From Pseudomonas akapageensis (lineage in GTDB: Bacteria > Pseudomonadota > Gammaproteobacteria > Pseudomonadales > Pseudomonadaceae): a stretch of 64,000 nt of DNA. The stretch lies in assembly GCF_011355085.1 (NCBI RefSeq), contig NZ_VXCP01000035.1:1-64000 (forward strand), in the 5' to 3' direction. A program made the position numbers and the translations under genes. Of this stretch, positions 19,505 through 28,558 are shown piece by piece. Position 1 is the first letter of the stretch, and every line of letters begins with the position of its first letter. Below the pieces are notes generated by a model. The model worked only from the letters and a program-made list of their open reading frames with translations. It was not told the DNA's origin and ran no database searches.

Positions 19505-20443
19505 CTATCCCCGCCCGACAAACACATCGGCAAACATCTGATTCCTCGGCAACCCCGCCAGAAACAAACGTCTGGAAAAACCCTCGACACTCCCCGGCGA
19601 ACCGCACAGCAGCGCCACAGTCTGGCGTGAATGCAAGCGCATCGCCTGCAACGCCGTGGGCAACTCGGCCGCCCCCAGCAGTTCGACCTGAAGCTGCGAA
19701 TGACAGGCTGCGAGCTCAGCCAAAGGCCCGGCTAAATAATGCTCGCGCTCGTCGCGTGCCAGATGCACCAATCGAATCGGCCCTTGATGATCCTGGCGCA
19801 GCGCCTCGCGAAGAATCCCCCACAATGGTGCCAGACCAGTGCCGGCAGCCAGGAGCCACAGCGGACGAGCCTGCCAGTCAGGGTCATAGTGCAGAGCGCC
19901 GCCACGCAATTCGCCCAATCGCAGGCAATCGCCGGGTTTCAATAGGCGGGCGACATCGCTGAAGGCACCAGGATGGCGACAATCGAGATGCAACTCGAGA
20001 AAGCGATCCTCTTGCGGCAGGCTGGCCAACGAATACGGCCGAGCGACGCCGCTTTGCGTCCACAGCACCAGATGCTGTCCGGCCTGATAGCGAAATGGCA
20101 GCTCCGGCACAAGCCGCAGCCGCAGCACATCGGCACTCAACCAGTCGGATTCCATGACGTGTGCGGGCAATCCGTCCATCTGAGGGTCGAAGACAGCAAC
20201 ACTCAAATCGCTATCTACCCTGCACTGGCACGCCAGCCGCCAGCCCTGCTCACGCTTGTGCTCGGCCAACGCAGTCGGGTTGCTATCGAGCGGTGCGCCC
20301 TGCACGCAACGCACCAGGCAGGCATGGCAACTCCCTGCCCGGCAACTGTAAGGCACCGCCAGGCCCGCTTCATTCAAAGCGTCGAGCAGATTGCTGCCAC
20401 TGGCCACCGTCCAGCAACGCTGGCCCACGGATAATTCAGGCAT
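19505..20443 (-). CDS. Ferredoxin-type 2Fe-2S / FAD / NAD(P)H oxidoreductase
   Basis: A 312-residue electron-transfer reductase in three parts. An N-terminal plant-type 2Fe-2S domain carries CRAGSCHAC plus a fourth cysteine in ACQC. An FAD-binding barrel has RPYSLAS. A nucleotide-binding domain has LLAAGTGLAPLWGIL and ends FADVFVGRG. The layout matches oxygenase or hydroxylase reductase components such as phenol hydroxylase P5. The ATG overlaps the stop of the upstream cyclase gene by eight bases, so both are cotranscribed. No partner oxygenase is nearby. PAO1 has an equivalent gene next to sadC. Confidence 0.88.
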   Translation of the reverse strand: MPELSVGQRCWTVASGSNLLDALNEAGLAVPYSCRAGSCHACLVRCVQGAPLDSNPTALAEHKREQGWRLACQCRVDSDLSVAVFDPQMDGLPAHVMESDWLSADVLRLRLVPELPFRYQAGQHLVLWTQSGVARPYSLASLPQEDRFLELHLDCRHPGAFSDVARLLKPGDCLRLGELRGGALHYDPDWQARPLWLLAAGTGLAPLWGILREALRQDHQGPIRLVHLARDEREHYLAGPLAELAACHSQLQVELLGAAELPTALQAMRLHSRQTVALLCGSPGSVEGFSRRLFLAGLPRNQMFADVFVGRG

Positions 20444-21596
20444 CGACTTTTTCCCAGGCCGCAGCGCAGCGATTGCGCCCACCACGCTTGGCCGTGTAGA
20501 GCGCCTGATCGGCGCGTTGCAAAGCATCGTCCAGCTCATCACCCGATGCAAGCAAGGTCATGCCCACCGAAAGACTCAAGTTCGAAATTGCCACGCCAAC
20601 CGGTTCGCTGTTGGCGAAGGCCAAGCGCAGCCGCTCGCAACAGGCACTCAAGCTGCTGGCATCACAATCGAGCAACAGGAGCACAAACTCTTCGCCGCCG
20701 TAGCGGGCCAGGACATCCCTTTCTCGCAGGCAAGCGCCGGCCACCGCCGCAAATAACTGCAGCACTTGATCCCCGGCGGCATGCCCGTAACGATCATTGA
20801 TGCGTTTGAAATGATCCAGGTCGATCAGCGCCAGCCCATGGGAAGTGCCAGGCCTCATCATCTCCAGCTCACGACCGGCCAGACGCAGGAAGTGGCGCCG
20901 GTTGAACAGGCCCGTCAACTCATCGGTGGCGACCAGGTCCTCGAGCTGGCGCATCATGCCGCGCAGCGTTTCCTGGTGCGCCTGCAATGCATATCGCCGC
21001 TGGCGCATGCGCTGCCGCGAAGCCTGGACATAGCTGGCGTAGAGGCAAAGCCAGACCAGCATCATGAACAATGCGCACATCTGGATGGCCGCAAGCCCCG
21101 GATCATCCATCAGCCCACGATAGGCATCGAGCAGGTTCAGGCTGGCGAAACTGAAGAACACCAGCACCGCACAACGCACGAATACCTGACGCTTGAGGTG
21201 GAACAGGCCGAACATCAGGATCAACACATAGAGCATCAGAAAGGTGCCACGCGCACCGTCGAGATTGGCAATCAGCCAGGTCTGCCATGTCAACGCCAGC
21301 AATACCTGGAACTCGGTGAGACTGGGATCGGCGTAACGCTGATTACGCCCACTGGCAAAAACCCAGCACAAGACGGCCTGACTGAGCACCACCAGCACTG
21401 TGACGACCAGTGCAGTGCCCAGCGAGGCACGAAAGTAGTCGTTGAAAATAGCCACCCAGGCCAGCAGCAACACCAGCACATAGGTGCCAGCCGCCAGGAG
21501 GAAGCGCTTGAATAGCAATCTTTGCAGGGCTGTTCCGGTCACTCTTCGACTCACCGTGCTCAATAGGGTCCTTCCCGTGCCAAGATGCATGGCCAT
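20436..21596 (-). CDS. sadC: Membrane diguanylate cyclase, SadC-like
   Basis: A 386-residue protein with six membrane segments (residues about 33-52, 60-80, 96-112, 116-134, 138-158, 168-190) and a C-terminal GGDEF domain. The active-site loop is GGEEF at 300-304, and the inhibitory site RERD at 291-294 is the standard five residues upstream, so product feedback is expected. The gene lies between the reductase and class I fumarase, the position of sadC (PA4332) in PAO1. Start uncertain: two ATGs (21596 and 21590) are six bases apart and no strong ribosome site is visible. It is predicted to synthesise c-di-GMP for surface attachment. Confidence 0.87.
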   Translation of the reverse strand: MAMHLGTGRTLLSTVSRRVTGTALQRLLFKRFLLAAGTYVLVLLLAWVAIFNDYFRASLGTALVVTVLVVLSQAVLCWVFASGRNQRYADPSLTEFQVLLALTWQTWLIANLDGARGTFLMLYVLILMFGLFHLKRQVFVRCAVLVFFSFASLNLLDAYRGLMDDPGLAAIQMCALFMMLVWLCLYASYVQASRQRMRQRRYALQAHQETLRGMMRQLEDLVATDELTGLFNRRHFLRLAGRELEMMRPGTSHGLALIDLDHFKRINDRYGHAAGDQVLQLFAAVAGACLRERDVLARYGGEEFVLLLLDCDASSLSACCERLRLAFANSEPVGVAISNLSLSVGMTLLASGDELDDALQRADQALYTAKRGGRNRCAAAWEKVDA

Positions 21597-21720
21597 TAGC
21601 CACTTTAGTGCTATGACTCAAAAATAACTATTCAAATATTGTGGTTTTGTATCACGGACGCGCAAACAGCCTTAGACCTTCGTTTGACCACTGGCGCGTG
21701 TGCCGAAGCCGGATGCACGG

Positions 21721-21726
21721 TATACT
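21721..21726 (+). promoter_or_regulatory. Candidate -10 element upstream of fumarase
   Basis: TATACT, five of six to the sigma-70 consensus, about 120 bases before the fumarase start. No good -35 at the right distance was seen, so an activator may be needed or the call may be wrong. Confidence 0.35.
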
Positions 21727-21848
21727 GCCGCGCCTTTTTTGCGTCGACGGCCACATGTCGGCGCGCCTGAAAGGTCTTTTCGACGAGTCGGCTCGACCCT
21801 GTTGGAATACCTTATTGAATGTTCCCGTCTTTAAGAGGAGCGCGCCGC

Positions 21849-23372
21849 ATGACCGTGATCAAGCAAGACGACCTGATTCAGAGCGTTGCCGACGCCCTGC
21901 AGTTCATTTCCTATTACCACCCCGTGGATTTCATCCAGGCCATGCACGAGGCCTATCTGCGTGAAGAGTCGCCGGCCGCGCGTGACTCCATCGCCCAGAT
22001 CCTGATCAACTCGCGCATGTGCGCCACCGGCCATCGCCCGATCTGCCAGGACACCGGTATCGTTACCGTGTTCGTCCGCGTCGGCATGGACGTGCGCTGG
22101 GATGGCGCGACCATGAGCCTCGATGACATGATCAACGAAGGCGTGCGCCGTGCCTACAACCTGCCGGAAAACGTCCTGCGTGCTTCCATCCTGGCCGACC
22201 CGGCTGGCGCTCGGAAAAACACCAAGGACAACACCCCGGCGGTCATCCACTACTCCATCGTTCCCGGCAACACCGTGGAAGTGGACGTGGCAGCCAAAGG
22301 CGGCGGTTCCGAGAACAAGTCGAAGATGGCCATGCTCAACCCGTCCGACTCGATCGTCGACTGGGTGCTGAAAACCGTTCCGACCATGGGTGCCGGCTGG
22401 TGCCCACCGGGCATGCTCGGCATCGGCATCGGCGGCACCGCCGAAAAAGCCGCGGTCATGGCCAAGGAAGTGTTGATGGAGTCCATCGACATCCACGAGC
22501 TGAAGGCCCGCGGCCCGCAGAACCGCATCGAAGAGATGCGTCTGGAGCTGTTCGAGAAGGTCAACCAGCTGGGCATCGGTGCCCAGGGCCTGGGCGGCCT
22601 GACCACCGTGCTCGACGTCAAGATCATGGACTACCCGACCCACGCCGCGTCCCTGCCGGTGTGCATGATCCCCAACTGCGCCGCCACCCGTCACGCTCAT
22701 TTCGTGCTCGACGGTTCGGGCCCGGCGGAGCTGGAAGCGCCGTCGCTGGACGCCTACCCGGAAATCGTCTGGGAAGCCGGCCCTTCGGCCCGTCGTGTCA
22801 ACCTCGACACCCTGACGCCTGAAGAAGTCCAAAGCTGGAAGCCGGGCGAGACCATCCTGCTCAACGGCAAGATGCTCACCGGTCGCGACGCTGCGCACAA
22901 GCGCATGGTCGAAATGCTGAACAAGGGTGAAACCTTGCCGGTAGACCTCAAGGGTCGCTTCATCTACTACGTCGGCCCGGTCGATCCGGTGCGCGAAGAA
23001 GTGGTTGGCCCTGCAGGCCCGACCACCGCGACGCGTATGGACAAGTTCACCCGTCAGATCCTCGATCAGACCGGCCTGCTGGGCATGATCGGCAAATCCG
23101 AGCGCGGCCCGACCGCCATCGAGGCGATCAAGGACTACAAGGCCGTCTACCTGATGGCTGTTGGCGGCGCTGCCTATCTGGTTGCGCAAGCGATCAAGAA
23201 GTCCCGCGTCGTGGCCTTTGCCGAACTGGGCATGGAAGCGATCTACGAGTTCGACGTCAAGGACATGCCGGTGACCGTTGCTGTCGACAGCAAGGGTGAG
23301 TCGGTGCACATCACCGGGCCTGCGATCTGGCAGAACAAGATCGCTGAAAGTCTGGCGGTGGAAGTGAAGTAA
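21849..23372 (+). CDS. fumA: Fumarate hydratase, class I (4Fe-4S)
   Basis: A 507-residue iron-sulphur fumarase interconverting fumarate and L-malate in the TCA cycle. The N-terminal alpha domain contains CATGHRPICQDTG with the first cluster cysteine, then PNCAATRH with another. The beta domain includes GPTTATRMDKFT and a terminal GPAIWQNKIAE. The ATG follows AAGAGGAG by nine bases. Because its cluster is oxygen-labile, pseudomonads also keep class II FumC for iron-poor conditions. It is divergent from the sadC-like gene. Confidence 0.95.
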   Translation: MTVIKQDDLIQSVADALQFISYYHPVDFIQAMHEAYLREESPAARDSIAQILINSRMCATGHRPICQDTGIVTVFVRVGMDVRWDGATMSLDDMINEGVRRAYNLPENVLRASILADPAGARKNTKDNTPAVIHYSIVPGNTVEVDVAAKGGGSENKSKMAMLNPSDSIVDWVLKTVPTMGAGWCPPGMLGIGIGGTAEKAAVMAKEVLMESIDIHELKARGPQNRIEEMRLELFEKVNQLGIGAQGLGGLTTVLDVKIMDYPTHAASLPVCMIPNCAATRHAHFVLDGSGPAELEAPSLDAYPEIVWEAGPSARRVNLDTLTPEEVQSWKPGETILLNGKMLTGRDAAHKRMVEMLNKGETLPVDLKGRFIYYVGPVDPVREEVVGPAGPTTATRMDKFTRQILDQTGLLGMIGKSERGPTAIEAIKDYKAVYLMAVGGAAYLVAQAIKKSRVVAFAELGMEAIYEFDVKDMPVTVAVDSKGESVHITGPAIWQNKIAESLAVEVK

Positions 23373-23391
23373 CACCTTCGCTTCGCACATG

Positions 23392-23426
23392 AAAAAGGCG
23401 GCAGGGTTATTCCTGCCGCCTTTTTT
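23392..23426 (+). terminator. Terminator of fumarase gene
   Basis: AAAAAGGCGGCAGG, six-base loop, CCTGCCGCCTTTTTT: a perfect stem with T run 20 bases past the stop. Confidence 0.92.
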
Positions 23427-23440
23427 GTTGCCTCACGGCC

Positions 23441-23514
23441 CTCATCGCTGGCAAGCCAGCTCCCACAGAGGTCGGTGGTGAACTCTGTGGGAGCTGGCTT
23501 GCCAGCGATTGGCC
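23441..23514. repeat. REP pair (family 2)
   Basis: CTCATCGCTGGCAAGCCAG (then CTCCCACAGAG) faces CTCTGTGGGAGCTGGCTTG (then CCAGCGATTGG). The two arms are near-perfect inverted copies around a short centre, placed between convergent genes. Confidence 0.85.
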
Positions 23515-23515
23515 C

Positions 23516-24097
23516 TCAGAGTGTGATTTTGGTCCCCAGCAAACCAAGAAACCCCGCCAGCCATGCAGGATGGGCCGGCCACGCCGGTGCCGTCGCCAGG
23601 TTGCCCTGCACATGCGCCTGATTCACTTCGATCTCGATATACCGACCACCGGCCAGACGAACCTCTGGGGCACAGGCCGGATAAGCGCTGCATTCGCGCC
23701 CTTCCAGAACACCAGCTGCCGCCAGCAGTTGAGCACCGTGGCAGACGGAAGCGATAGGCTTGCCCGCCGCATCGATGGCTTTGACCAGTTGCAGGACCTG
23801 TTCATCGAGACGCAGGTATTCCGGCGCTCGCCCGCCCGGAATCACCAACGCATCGTAATCCTCGGCACGCACCTTGGCGAAGTCGAAGTTCAGGGCAAAG
23901 TTGTGCCCCGGCTTTTCGCTGTAGGTCTGGTCGCCCTCGAAGTCATGAATCGCCGTGCGCACCGACTGTCCGGCGGACTTGCCCGGGCAAACCGCATGCA
24001 CGGTATGACCGATCATCAGCAAGGCCTGGAAGGGCACCATCACTTCGTAGTCTTCGACGTAGTCGCCGACCAGCATGAGAATTTTTTTCGCGGCCAT
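23516..24097 (-). CDS. DJ-1/PfpI family protein
   Basis: A 193-residue DJ-1/PfpI-fold protein. The nucleophile elbow is SVCHGAQLL, with the reactive cysteine after residue 110. ALVIPGGRAPEYLR supplies the conserved GGR region, and the N-terminal glutamate is probably in DYVEDYE. Family members act as glyoxalase/deglycase-like or stress proteins. The ATG follows AGGAG by nine bases. The gene is monocistronic. Its 3' end is 20 residues longer than the usual YhbO-type proteins. Confidence 0.87.
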   Translation of the reverse strand: MAAKKILMLVGDYVEDYEVMVPFQALLMIGHTVHAVCPGKSAGQSVRTAIHDFEGDQTYSEKPGHNFALNFDFAKVRAEDYDALVIPGGRAPEYLRLDEQVLQLVKAIDAAGKPIASVCHGAQLLAAAGVLEGRECSAYPACAPEVRLAGGRYIEIEVNQAHVQGNLATAPAWPAHPAWLAGFLGLLGTKITL

Positions 24098-24170
24098 TTC
24101 GGGTGCTCCTCTGATTCAGGTTGGATTGCTGCACCTGTTCACAGTAGACCTTGTTCCAGCCGTTGGATGC

Positions 24171-25328
24171 TCAATCGCGTCGATCCAGCAGATTGACCAC
24201 CAGTCGATCCAGCCAGCCCCATACGCGCTGCTGCACCCTTCGCCAGAATGGCCGGGCCTGCCAATCGTCAAGGTCTATCGGGTGGCTCAGGGCGAAGTCG
24301 CGCTCGAAACTGGCCGCCACCGCCCGGGTCAAGGGTGGATGAAGCGCTTCGAGGTTGGCCTCGAGGTTGAAACGCAAATTCCAATGGTCGAAATTGCAGG
24401 AGCCGATACTGACCCAGTCGTCGACCAAAACCATTTTCAGGTGCAGGAAGCACGGCTGATATTCGAAAATCTGCACACCGGCACGCAGCAGGCGTGGATA
24501 GTAACGATGGCCGGCATAGCGCACTGACGGGTGGTCGGTACGCGGCCCGGTCAGCAGCAGGCGCACGTCGACACCGCGGGCGGCGGCGCGGCGCAATGAA
24601 CGGCGCACCTTCCAGGTTGGCAAAAAATACGGCGTAGCCAACCAGATGCGTTGCTTGCCGCTGTTCAGCGCACGCACCAGCGACTGCAGGATATCGCGAT
24701 GCTGGCGGGCGTCGGCATAGGCCACCCGGCCCAGACCCTCCCCGCTCACCGGCGCCCGCGGCAGGCGCGGCAAACCGAAATGGGTCGCCGGTTTCCAGGC
24801 CGTGCGGCGCAGGTTGGCGCGCCACTGGCGGTCGAAAAGCATCTGCCAGTCGGCCACCAGAGGGCCTTGCATCTCGACCATCACTTCATGCCATTCGCTG
24901 ACGTCTTCGCCCGGTCGCCAGAACTGATCGGTGACACCAGTGCCTCCCACCACCGCCCACTCCTGGTCGACCAGCAGCAGCTTACGGTGATCGCGATAGA
25001 AGTTGTGCAGACCTCGACGCCAGCGCATGCGGTTGTAGAAGCGCAGTTCCACACCCGCTTCAAGCAAGCGCTGACGCAGACTCAGGGTAAAGGCCAGGGA
25101 GCCATAGTCGTCGAACAGACAACGGACCTGAACGCCGCGCTCGGCCGCCTGGACCAGCGCCTGGACCATTGCTTCTGCACATGCTCCGGCCTCGACCAGA
25201 TAGAGTTCCAGATCCACCTGCTGCTCGGCCCGAATAATAGCGGTGAGCATGCGCGGAAAAAATGCAGGGCCGTCGATCAACAATTCGAAACGGTTGCCAT
25301 TGCGCCACGGAAAGACCGCGCCGGCCAT
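24171..25328 (-). CDS. clsB: Phospholipase D-family cardiolipin synthase (ClsB-like)
   Basis: A 385-residue protein with the two HxKxxxxD motifs of the phospholipase D superfamily, HRKLLLVD near residue 119 and HLKMVLVD near residue 298. Each is followed by the GGTGVTD- or GSCNFD-type stretch. It lacks the N-terminal membrane helices of ClsA and so resembles ClsB. It should form cardiolipin or a related phosphatidyl product at the inner membrane. The ATG lies one base past the stop of yceI, so the two are an operon. A 400-residue length fits. Confidence 0.88.
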   Translation of the reverse strand: MAGAVFPWRNGNRFELLIDGPAFFPRMLTAIIRAEQQVDLELYLVEAGACAEAMVQALVQAAERGVQVRCLFDDYGSLAFTLSLRQRLLEAGVELRFYNRMRWRRGLHNFYRDHRKLLLVDQEWAVVGGTGVTDQFWRPGEDVSEWHEVMVEMQGPLVADWQMLFDRQWRANLRRTAWKPATHFGLPRLPRAPVSGEGLGRVAYADARQHRDILQSLVRALNSGKQRIWLATPYFLPTWKVRRSLRRAAARGVDVRLLLTGPRTDHPSVRYAGHRYYPRLLRAGVQIFEYQPCFLHLKMVLVDDWVSIGSCNFDHWNLRFNLEANLEALHPPLTRAVAASFERDFALSHPIDLDDWQARPFWRRVQQRVWGWLDRLVVNLLDRRD

Positions 25329-25329
25329 C

Positions 25330-25911
25330 TCAGCGCGCCGTGAAAATCAGTACCGCACCCACCGGTACCGAGAGACTGATGGTCTTCACTTTAGCGAGCT
25401 TGCGCAGTGCAGCGAGCCCCGGCAGCAGGTCGAAATCCTCGGCATGCAACACCAGCGGTTCCAGGGTGACCACCTGGAAGCGGCGGTCATCCAGGCGAGT
25501 CGCCAATAACTGAGCGATGTAGTTTTGCTCCTTGCCATGCAGGCTCACCGTCAGCGGCAGGCGCAATTCCAGCTGGGCGCCCGGTGCCAGATCGTTGATC
25601 GGCTGCAGGTCGAGCTGCGCGCTGATCTCGGCTTCGGGGAAGGTCTTTACCTGGAACAGCTCCTTGCGCATCCGCTCGTCGCGCAGCGGAACACCGCTGC
25701 TGATGGACTCCATCTCGACCTGCACCTTGGCCACGCCCTTGCGATCGACCTTGCCATGCAGGACCAGGAAGCGCTGGACTTCGGCGATATCGACATTCTT
25801 GGTGGTCACGAACGACAACCGGGATGACTCGTTATCCAGGTACCAGCTTGCGTGGGCGGGAAAGGCAATGGCCCCCAGCAGGGCCAGGAGAAGGCGCGTC
25901 GACCTGGGCAT
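25330..25911 (-). CDS. YceI-family periplasmic protein
   Basis: A 193-residue secreted protein with a cleavable signal peptide (RLLLALLGAIAFPAHA, cleavage before SWYLD) and a YceI lipocalin-like beta barrel: LDNESSRLSFVTTKN at the start and GAVLIFTAR at the end. Such barrels bind polyisoprenoid or other amphiphilic lipids. GGAG lies five bases before the ATG. It is cotranscribed with the cardiolipin synthase, which hints at an envelope-lipid role. The ligand is unknown. Confidence 0.88.
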   Translation of the reverse strand: MPRSTRLLLALLGAIAFPAHASWYLDNESSRLSFVTTKNVDIAEVQRFLVLHGKVDRKGVAKVQVEMESISSGVPLRDERMRKELFQVKTFPEAEISAQLDLQPINDLAPGAQLELRLPLTVSLHGKEQNYIAQLLATRLDDRRFQVVTLEPLVLHAEDFDLLPGLAALRKLAKVKTISLSVPVGAVLIFTAR

Positions 25912-25971
25912 GAGAACTCCTGTAACACATTTGCCCGCAACCTTAACCGGCTGCGCCAGCCACTGGCAAAC

Positions 25972-26274
25972 TTACTGCGCGGGCAATAACCGACAGCCCT
26001 GTCGCGGGCCGCCCCAGGCGGCGCTGTTGCTCTGGCCGAGACCGCTGGCCGTCACGCGCTGGTGTGCCGGATCATCGAGCAGTTCGCTGAGCGGCAGGTA
26101 TTGTTTTACATAGCCCTGGCAATACTCGGGCGGGTTATTCATGACATAGCGACATGAACAGTATTCCTTGGCCGAGTAGGCACTGAGGATGCCGGGAAAC
26201 GCCTGCAATGCCAGGCGCTCGTGCCAGATCAGCGCCAGGACGGCGAGCAATAGCACCACTCCCACGCGCTTCAT
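25972..26274 (-). CDS. Cysteine-containing small membrane-anchored protein (100 aa)
   Basis: A 100-residue protein with one N-terminal hydrophobic segment (VGVVLLLAVLALIW) and a periplasmic domain holding four cysteines, including CSCRYVM and PEYCQGY. The ATG overlaps the stop of the upstream serine hydrolase (ATGA), so the genes are coupled. I do not recognise a domain. The paired cysteines suggest disulphides or metal contact, which is inference. Confidence 0.72.
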   Translation of the reverse strand: MKRVGVVLLLAVLALIWHERLALQAFPGILSAYSAKEYCSCRYVMNNPPEYCQGYVKQYLPLSELLDDPAHQRVTASGLGQSNSAAWGGPRQGCRLLPAQ

Positions 26275-27368
26275 GATCCGCCCCCGGCAAACGCCGCCAA
26301 GGCACGCTTGAGCAGTTCATTGTGTTGGTAGCTCGCATCGCGATCGTCGCCATAACGCACGATCACCAACTTCTCGGCGGGCAAGATGTATAACGCCTGG
26401 CCCCAATGACCGAGAGCGGCGAATGTCTCGACCGGTGCATCGGGCCAGGGCCTGATTGCTCCGGCCAGTGGCTGGTTGAGCCACCAGTGACCGCCCGGCG
26501 TGGCCTCGCCGGGTTCGGCTGCAGCATGAGCAAAGGGTGCGCGATTGAATGCAACCCAATTGGCCGGCAACAACTGTCGTTGCTGCCAGCGGCCGTCGCG
26601 CAGCATCAACAGGCCGACTCGGGCGAGATCACGCGCGCTCATATAGGCGTAGGACGAGCCTACCAGTGTGCCGCTGGCATCGCTTTCCCAGACTGCGCTG
26701 CGGATGCCCAGGGGCTCGAACAGCGCTTGCCAGGGATAGTCGGCATAACGGTCGTTGCCAAGCATCCCCCGCAAGGCGGCGCTGAGCACGTTGCTGTCAC
26801 CACTGGAATAGCGAAATGACTGGCCCGGTTCGCTGTAAGTCGAATGTGCCGCCGTGAAGGCTGCCATGTCGCCGCGCCCACGGGTATAGAGCATCGCCAC
26901 CACCGAGGAATTCAACGGGGCGTATTCGTAGTCTTCCTGCCAGTCCAGGCCCGAGGCCCAATGCAACAGGTCTTCGATACGAACCCGCGGGTGCGCGCTG
27001 AAGGGCAGGTAATAACGGGCAACCGGATCCTGCAGTTGAAAACGACCTTCGCCGTACGCCACGCCCATGACTGTCGCCAGCAGGCTTTTGCTGATCGACC
27101 AGGTCAGGTGCGGGGTGCTGGCGGTGGTGGGCGCTGCGTAGTGTTCGTAGATGAGCCGACCATCGTGGATGACGACCAGGGCGTCGGTACGTATGCCTTT
27201 GCGAGTGGCGTCGTCGCGGGGTGGGAAGGCGTAGTCTTGCAGGGATTGCAGGGCTGGGCTTGGGAGCGTCGGTGCTGCTGGCCAGTCTTCGCCGGGCCAG
27301 GTTTCGGCGCTGGCGTGGGCAGCCCACAGGAGTGTGAATGCAGCAGCGAATATTGAGTACCTGCCCAT
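26271..27368 (-). CDS. Serine hydrolase, class C beta-lactamase-like
   Basis: A 365-residue exported protein of the beta-lactamase/transpeptidase-like (COG1680) family. The signal peptide ends HASA before ETWPG. The active-site tetrad is SISK in TWSISKSLLATVMG. A YSS triad (FRYSSGDSNVL) takes the place of YxN, and a HWG-type third motif appears in ALGHWGQALYI. These proteins are usually esterases or peptidases, not antibiotic-inactivating enzymes. No clear ribosome site precedes the ATG. It forms an operon with the cysteine-containing small protein. Confidence 0.87.
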   Translation of the reverse strand: MGRYSIFAAAFTLLWAAHASAETWPGEDWPAAPTLPSPALQSLQDYAFPPRDDATRKGIRTDALVVIHDGRLIYEHYAAPTTASTPHLTWSISKSLLATVMGVAYGEGRFQLQDPVARYYLPFSAHPRVRIEDLLHWASGLDWQEDYEYAPLNSSVVAMLYTRGRGDMAAFTAAHSTYSEPGQSFRYSSGDSNVLSAALRGMLGNDRYADYPWQALFEPLGIRSAVWESDASGTLVGSSYAYMSARDLARVGLLMLRDGRWQQRQLLPANWVAFNRAPFAHAAAEPGEATPGGHWWLNQPLAGAIRPWPDAPVETFAALGHWGQALYILPAEKLVIVRYGDDRDASYQHNELLKRALAAFAGGGS

Positions 27369-27437
27369 TGTAGGAGCTCAAGCGATTGGGTCGGGCAGAT
27401 TAGCAAAAGCAGGTGACAATTCTGTTGACCGTCAAGG

Positions 27438-27516
27438 CCTCATCGCTGGCAAGCCAGCTCCCACAGAGTCCAGGAAACACTGTCCCCCTGTGGGAGCTGG
27501 CTTGCCAGCGATAAGG
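27438..27516. repeat. REP pair (family 2)
   Basis: CCTCATCGCTGGCAAGCCAG (then CTCCCACAG) faces CTGTGGGAGCTGGCTTGCC (then AGCGATAAGG), giving an inverted pair between the serine hydrolase and the acyl-CoA dehydrogenase-like gene. Confidence 0.85.
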
Positions 27517-27540
27517 TCCGAAGGACCTTCAAAATGGCAA

Positions 27541-28425
27541 TCACAAGCCCAAAGTCTGCCAAGCCTTGGCCAACCGCTTGGCCCTTGCCGCTCCGGCAAT
27601 CTCCAGCACACTCTGATCCCGCTGCCACAAGCTCGCCCACTCGACCGGTCCATTGGCAAAGGCTTCATTCAATTCCTGCTTCAACATCGAAAACTGCGCA
27701 AACAGACCGCCGAGCAGCAGATGGGTGACCGGCGCATCGGCGCACTGCCGGCTTCCTTCGGCGCAGCCGCCCAGCAGGCCGATCAGGCGCAGCTGCAATA
27801 CCTGCGACCAGCCACAGGTCTGTCCCACGCCATAGAGCCAGGCGCACAGGGCGCTGAGCACATACAGGTCCTCCAGCGTGCGGAAAGGTTTGACGTAGGC
27901 ATCCCAGCCATCCCCGGCCAGGCGCTCGCACAGGGCGCCGTCGAGAAACAGCCGGGCATGGCCGATGTCGGGCATCAACGGCAACACCGGCAAGGATTCC
28001 AGGCGGACCCCGGGTTCGCCGGGATAGACCACGGTCAGGCTGAGTTGCGGGCTCTCGCCAGGTGCCTCGCTGCGCGCCGCGACCAACAGCCAATCGGCGG
28101 CATTGCCCGCGGTGACGAAATCCTTGCGCCCGCTCAAGCGCAGGTCATCGAGGCGCGTCTGCATATCGGCCGGCCGCACGCTGCGTTGTTCGGTCGCGCA
28201 CAGGGCGCCAAGGCTGGCCGGCGCGCTGGGCCAGAGCACCCGCAAGGCGGCCTGGTAACCGACCAGGAACGCCAGGCCCGGCGTGGTCATCGCCCGGCCG
28301 CCCAATACCGCCAACTCGAACGGCGTCACCTGCCCCAACTGCTGCAAAAGTGCGACGTAGGTGTCGTCCAGGTTCGAGGAGATCGACAGGCGTACAGGGT
28401 TATTGAGGCGTTCTAGCCAGGACAT
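27541..28425 (-). CDS. Acyl-CoA dehydrogenase-like protein
   Basis: A 294-residue protein that resembles the middle and C-terminal parts of acyl-CoA dehydrogenases: LRLSGRKDFVTAGNAADWLLVAA reads as the beta-domain, and a helical C-terminus follows. It is roughly 80-100 residues shorter than true enzymes, and the usual catalytic glutamate region is not evident, so it may be inactive or have another role. AAGGAG precedes the ATG. It diverges from olsB. A lipid-related role is suggested only by position. Confidence 0.65.
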   Translation of the reverse strand: MSWLERLNNPVRLSISSNLDDTYVALLQQLGQVTPFELAVLGGRAMTTPGLAFLVGYQAALRVLWPSAPASLGALCATEQRSVRPADMQTRLDDLRLSGRKDFVTAGNAADWLLVAARSEAPGESPQLSLTVVYPGEPGVRLESLPVLPLMPDIGHARLFLDGALCERLAGDGWDAYVKPFRTLEDLYVLSALCAWLYGVGQTCGWSQVLQLRLIGLLGGCAEGSRQCADAPVTHLLLGGLFAQFSMLKQELNEAFANGPVEWASLWQRDQSVLEIAGAARAKRLAKAWQTLGL

Positions 28426-28558
28426 CGTTGCGCTCCTTGGGGGCTGTCATACAAGCATCACCGAAACTTCACGGCGATGACACTGGGGCTACATAGGCTG
28501 AGATTGCACAACAAAGTCGACCGGCCGCAACCCCTTGGCTGGCTTACGGAGACTCGCA

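Noticed and set aside
17895..19607. 570-codon minus-strand frame opposite pyruvate kinase
   Set aside because: Shadow of pykA, extends through the terminator, no recognisable domain.
21831..23390. 519-codon minus-strand frame opposite fumarase
   Set aside because: Antisense to a full class I fumarase with conserved motifs. No ribosome site or domain.
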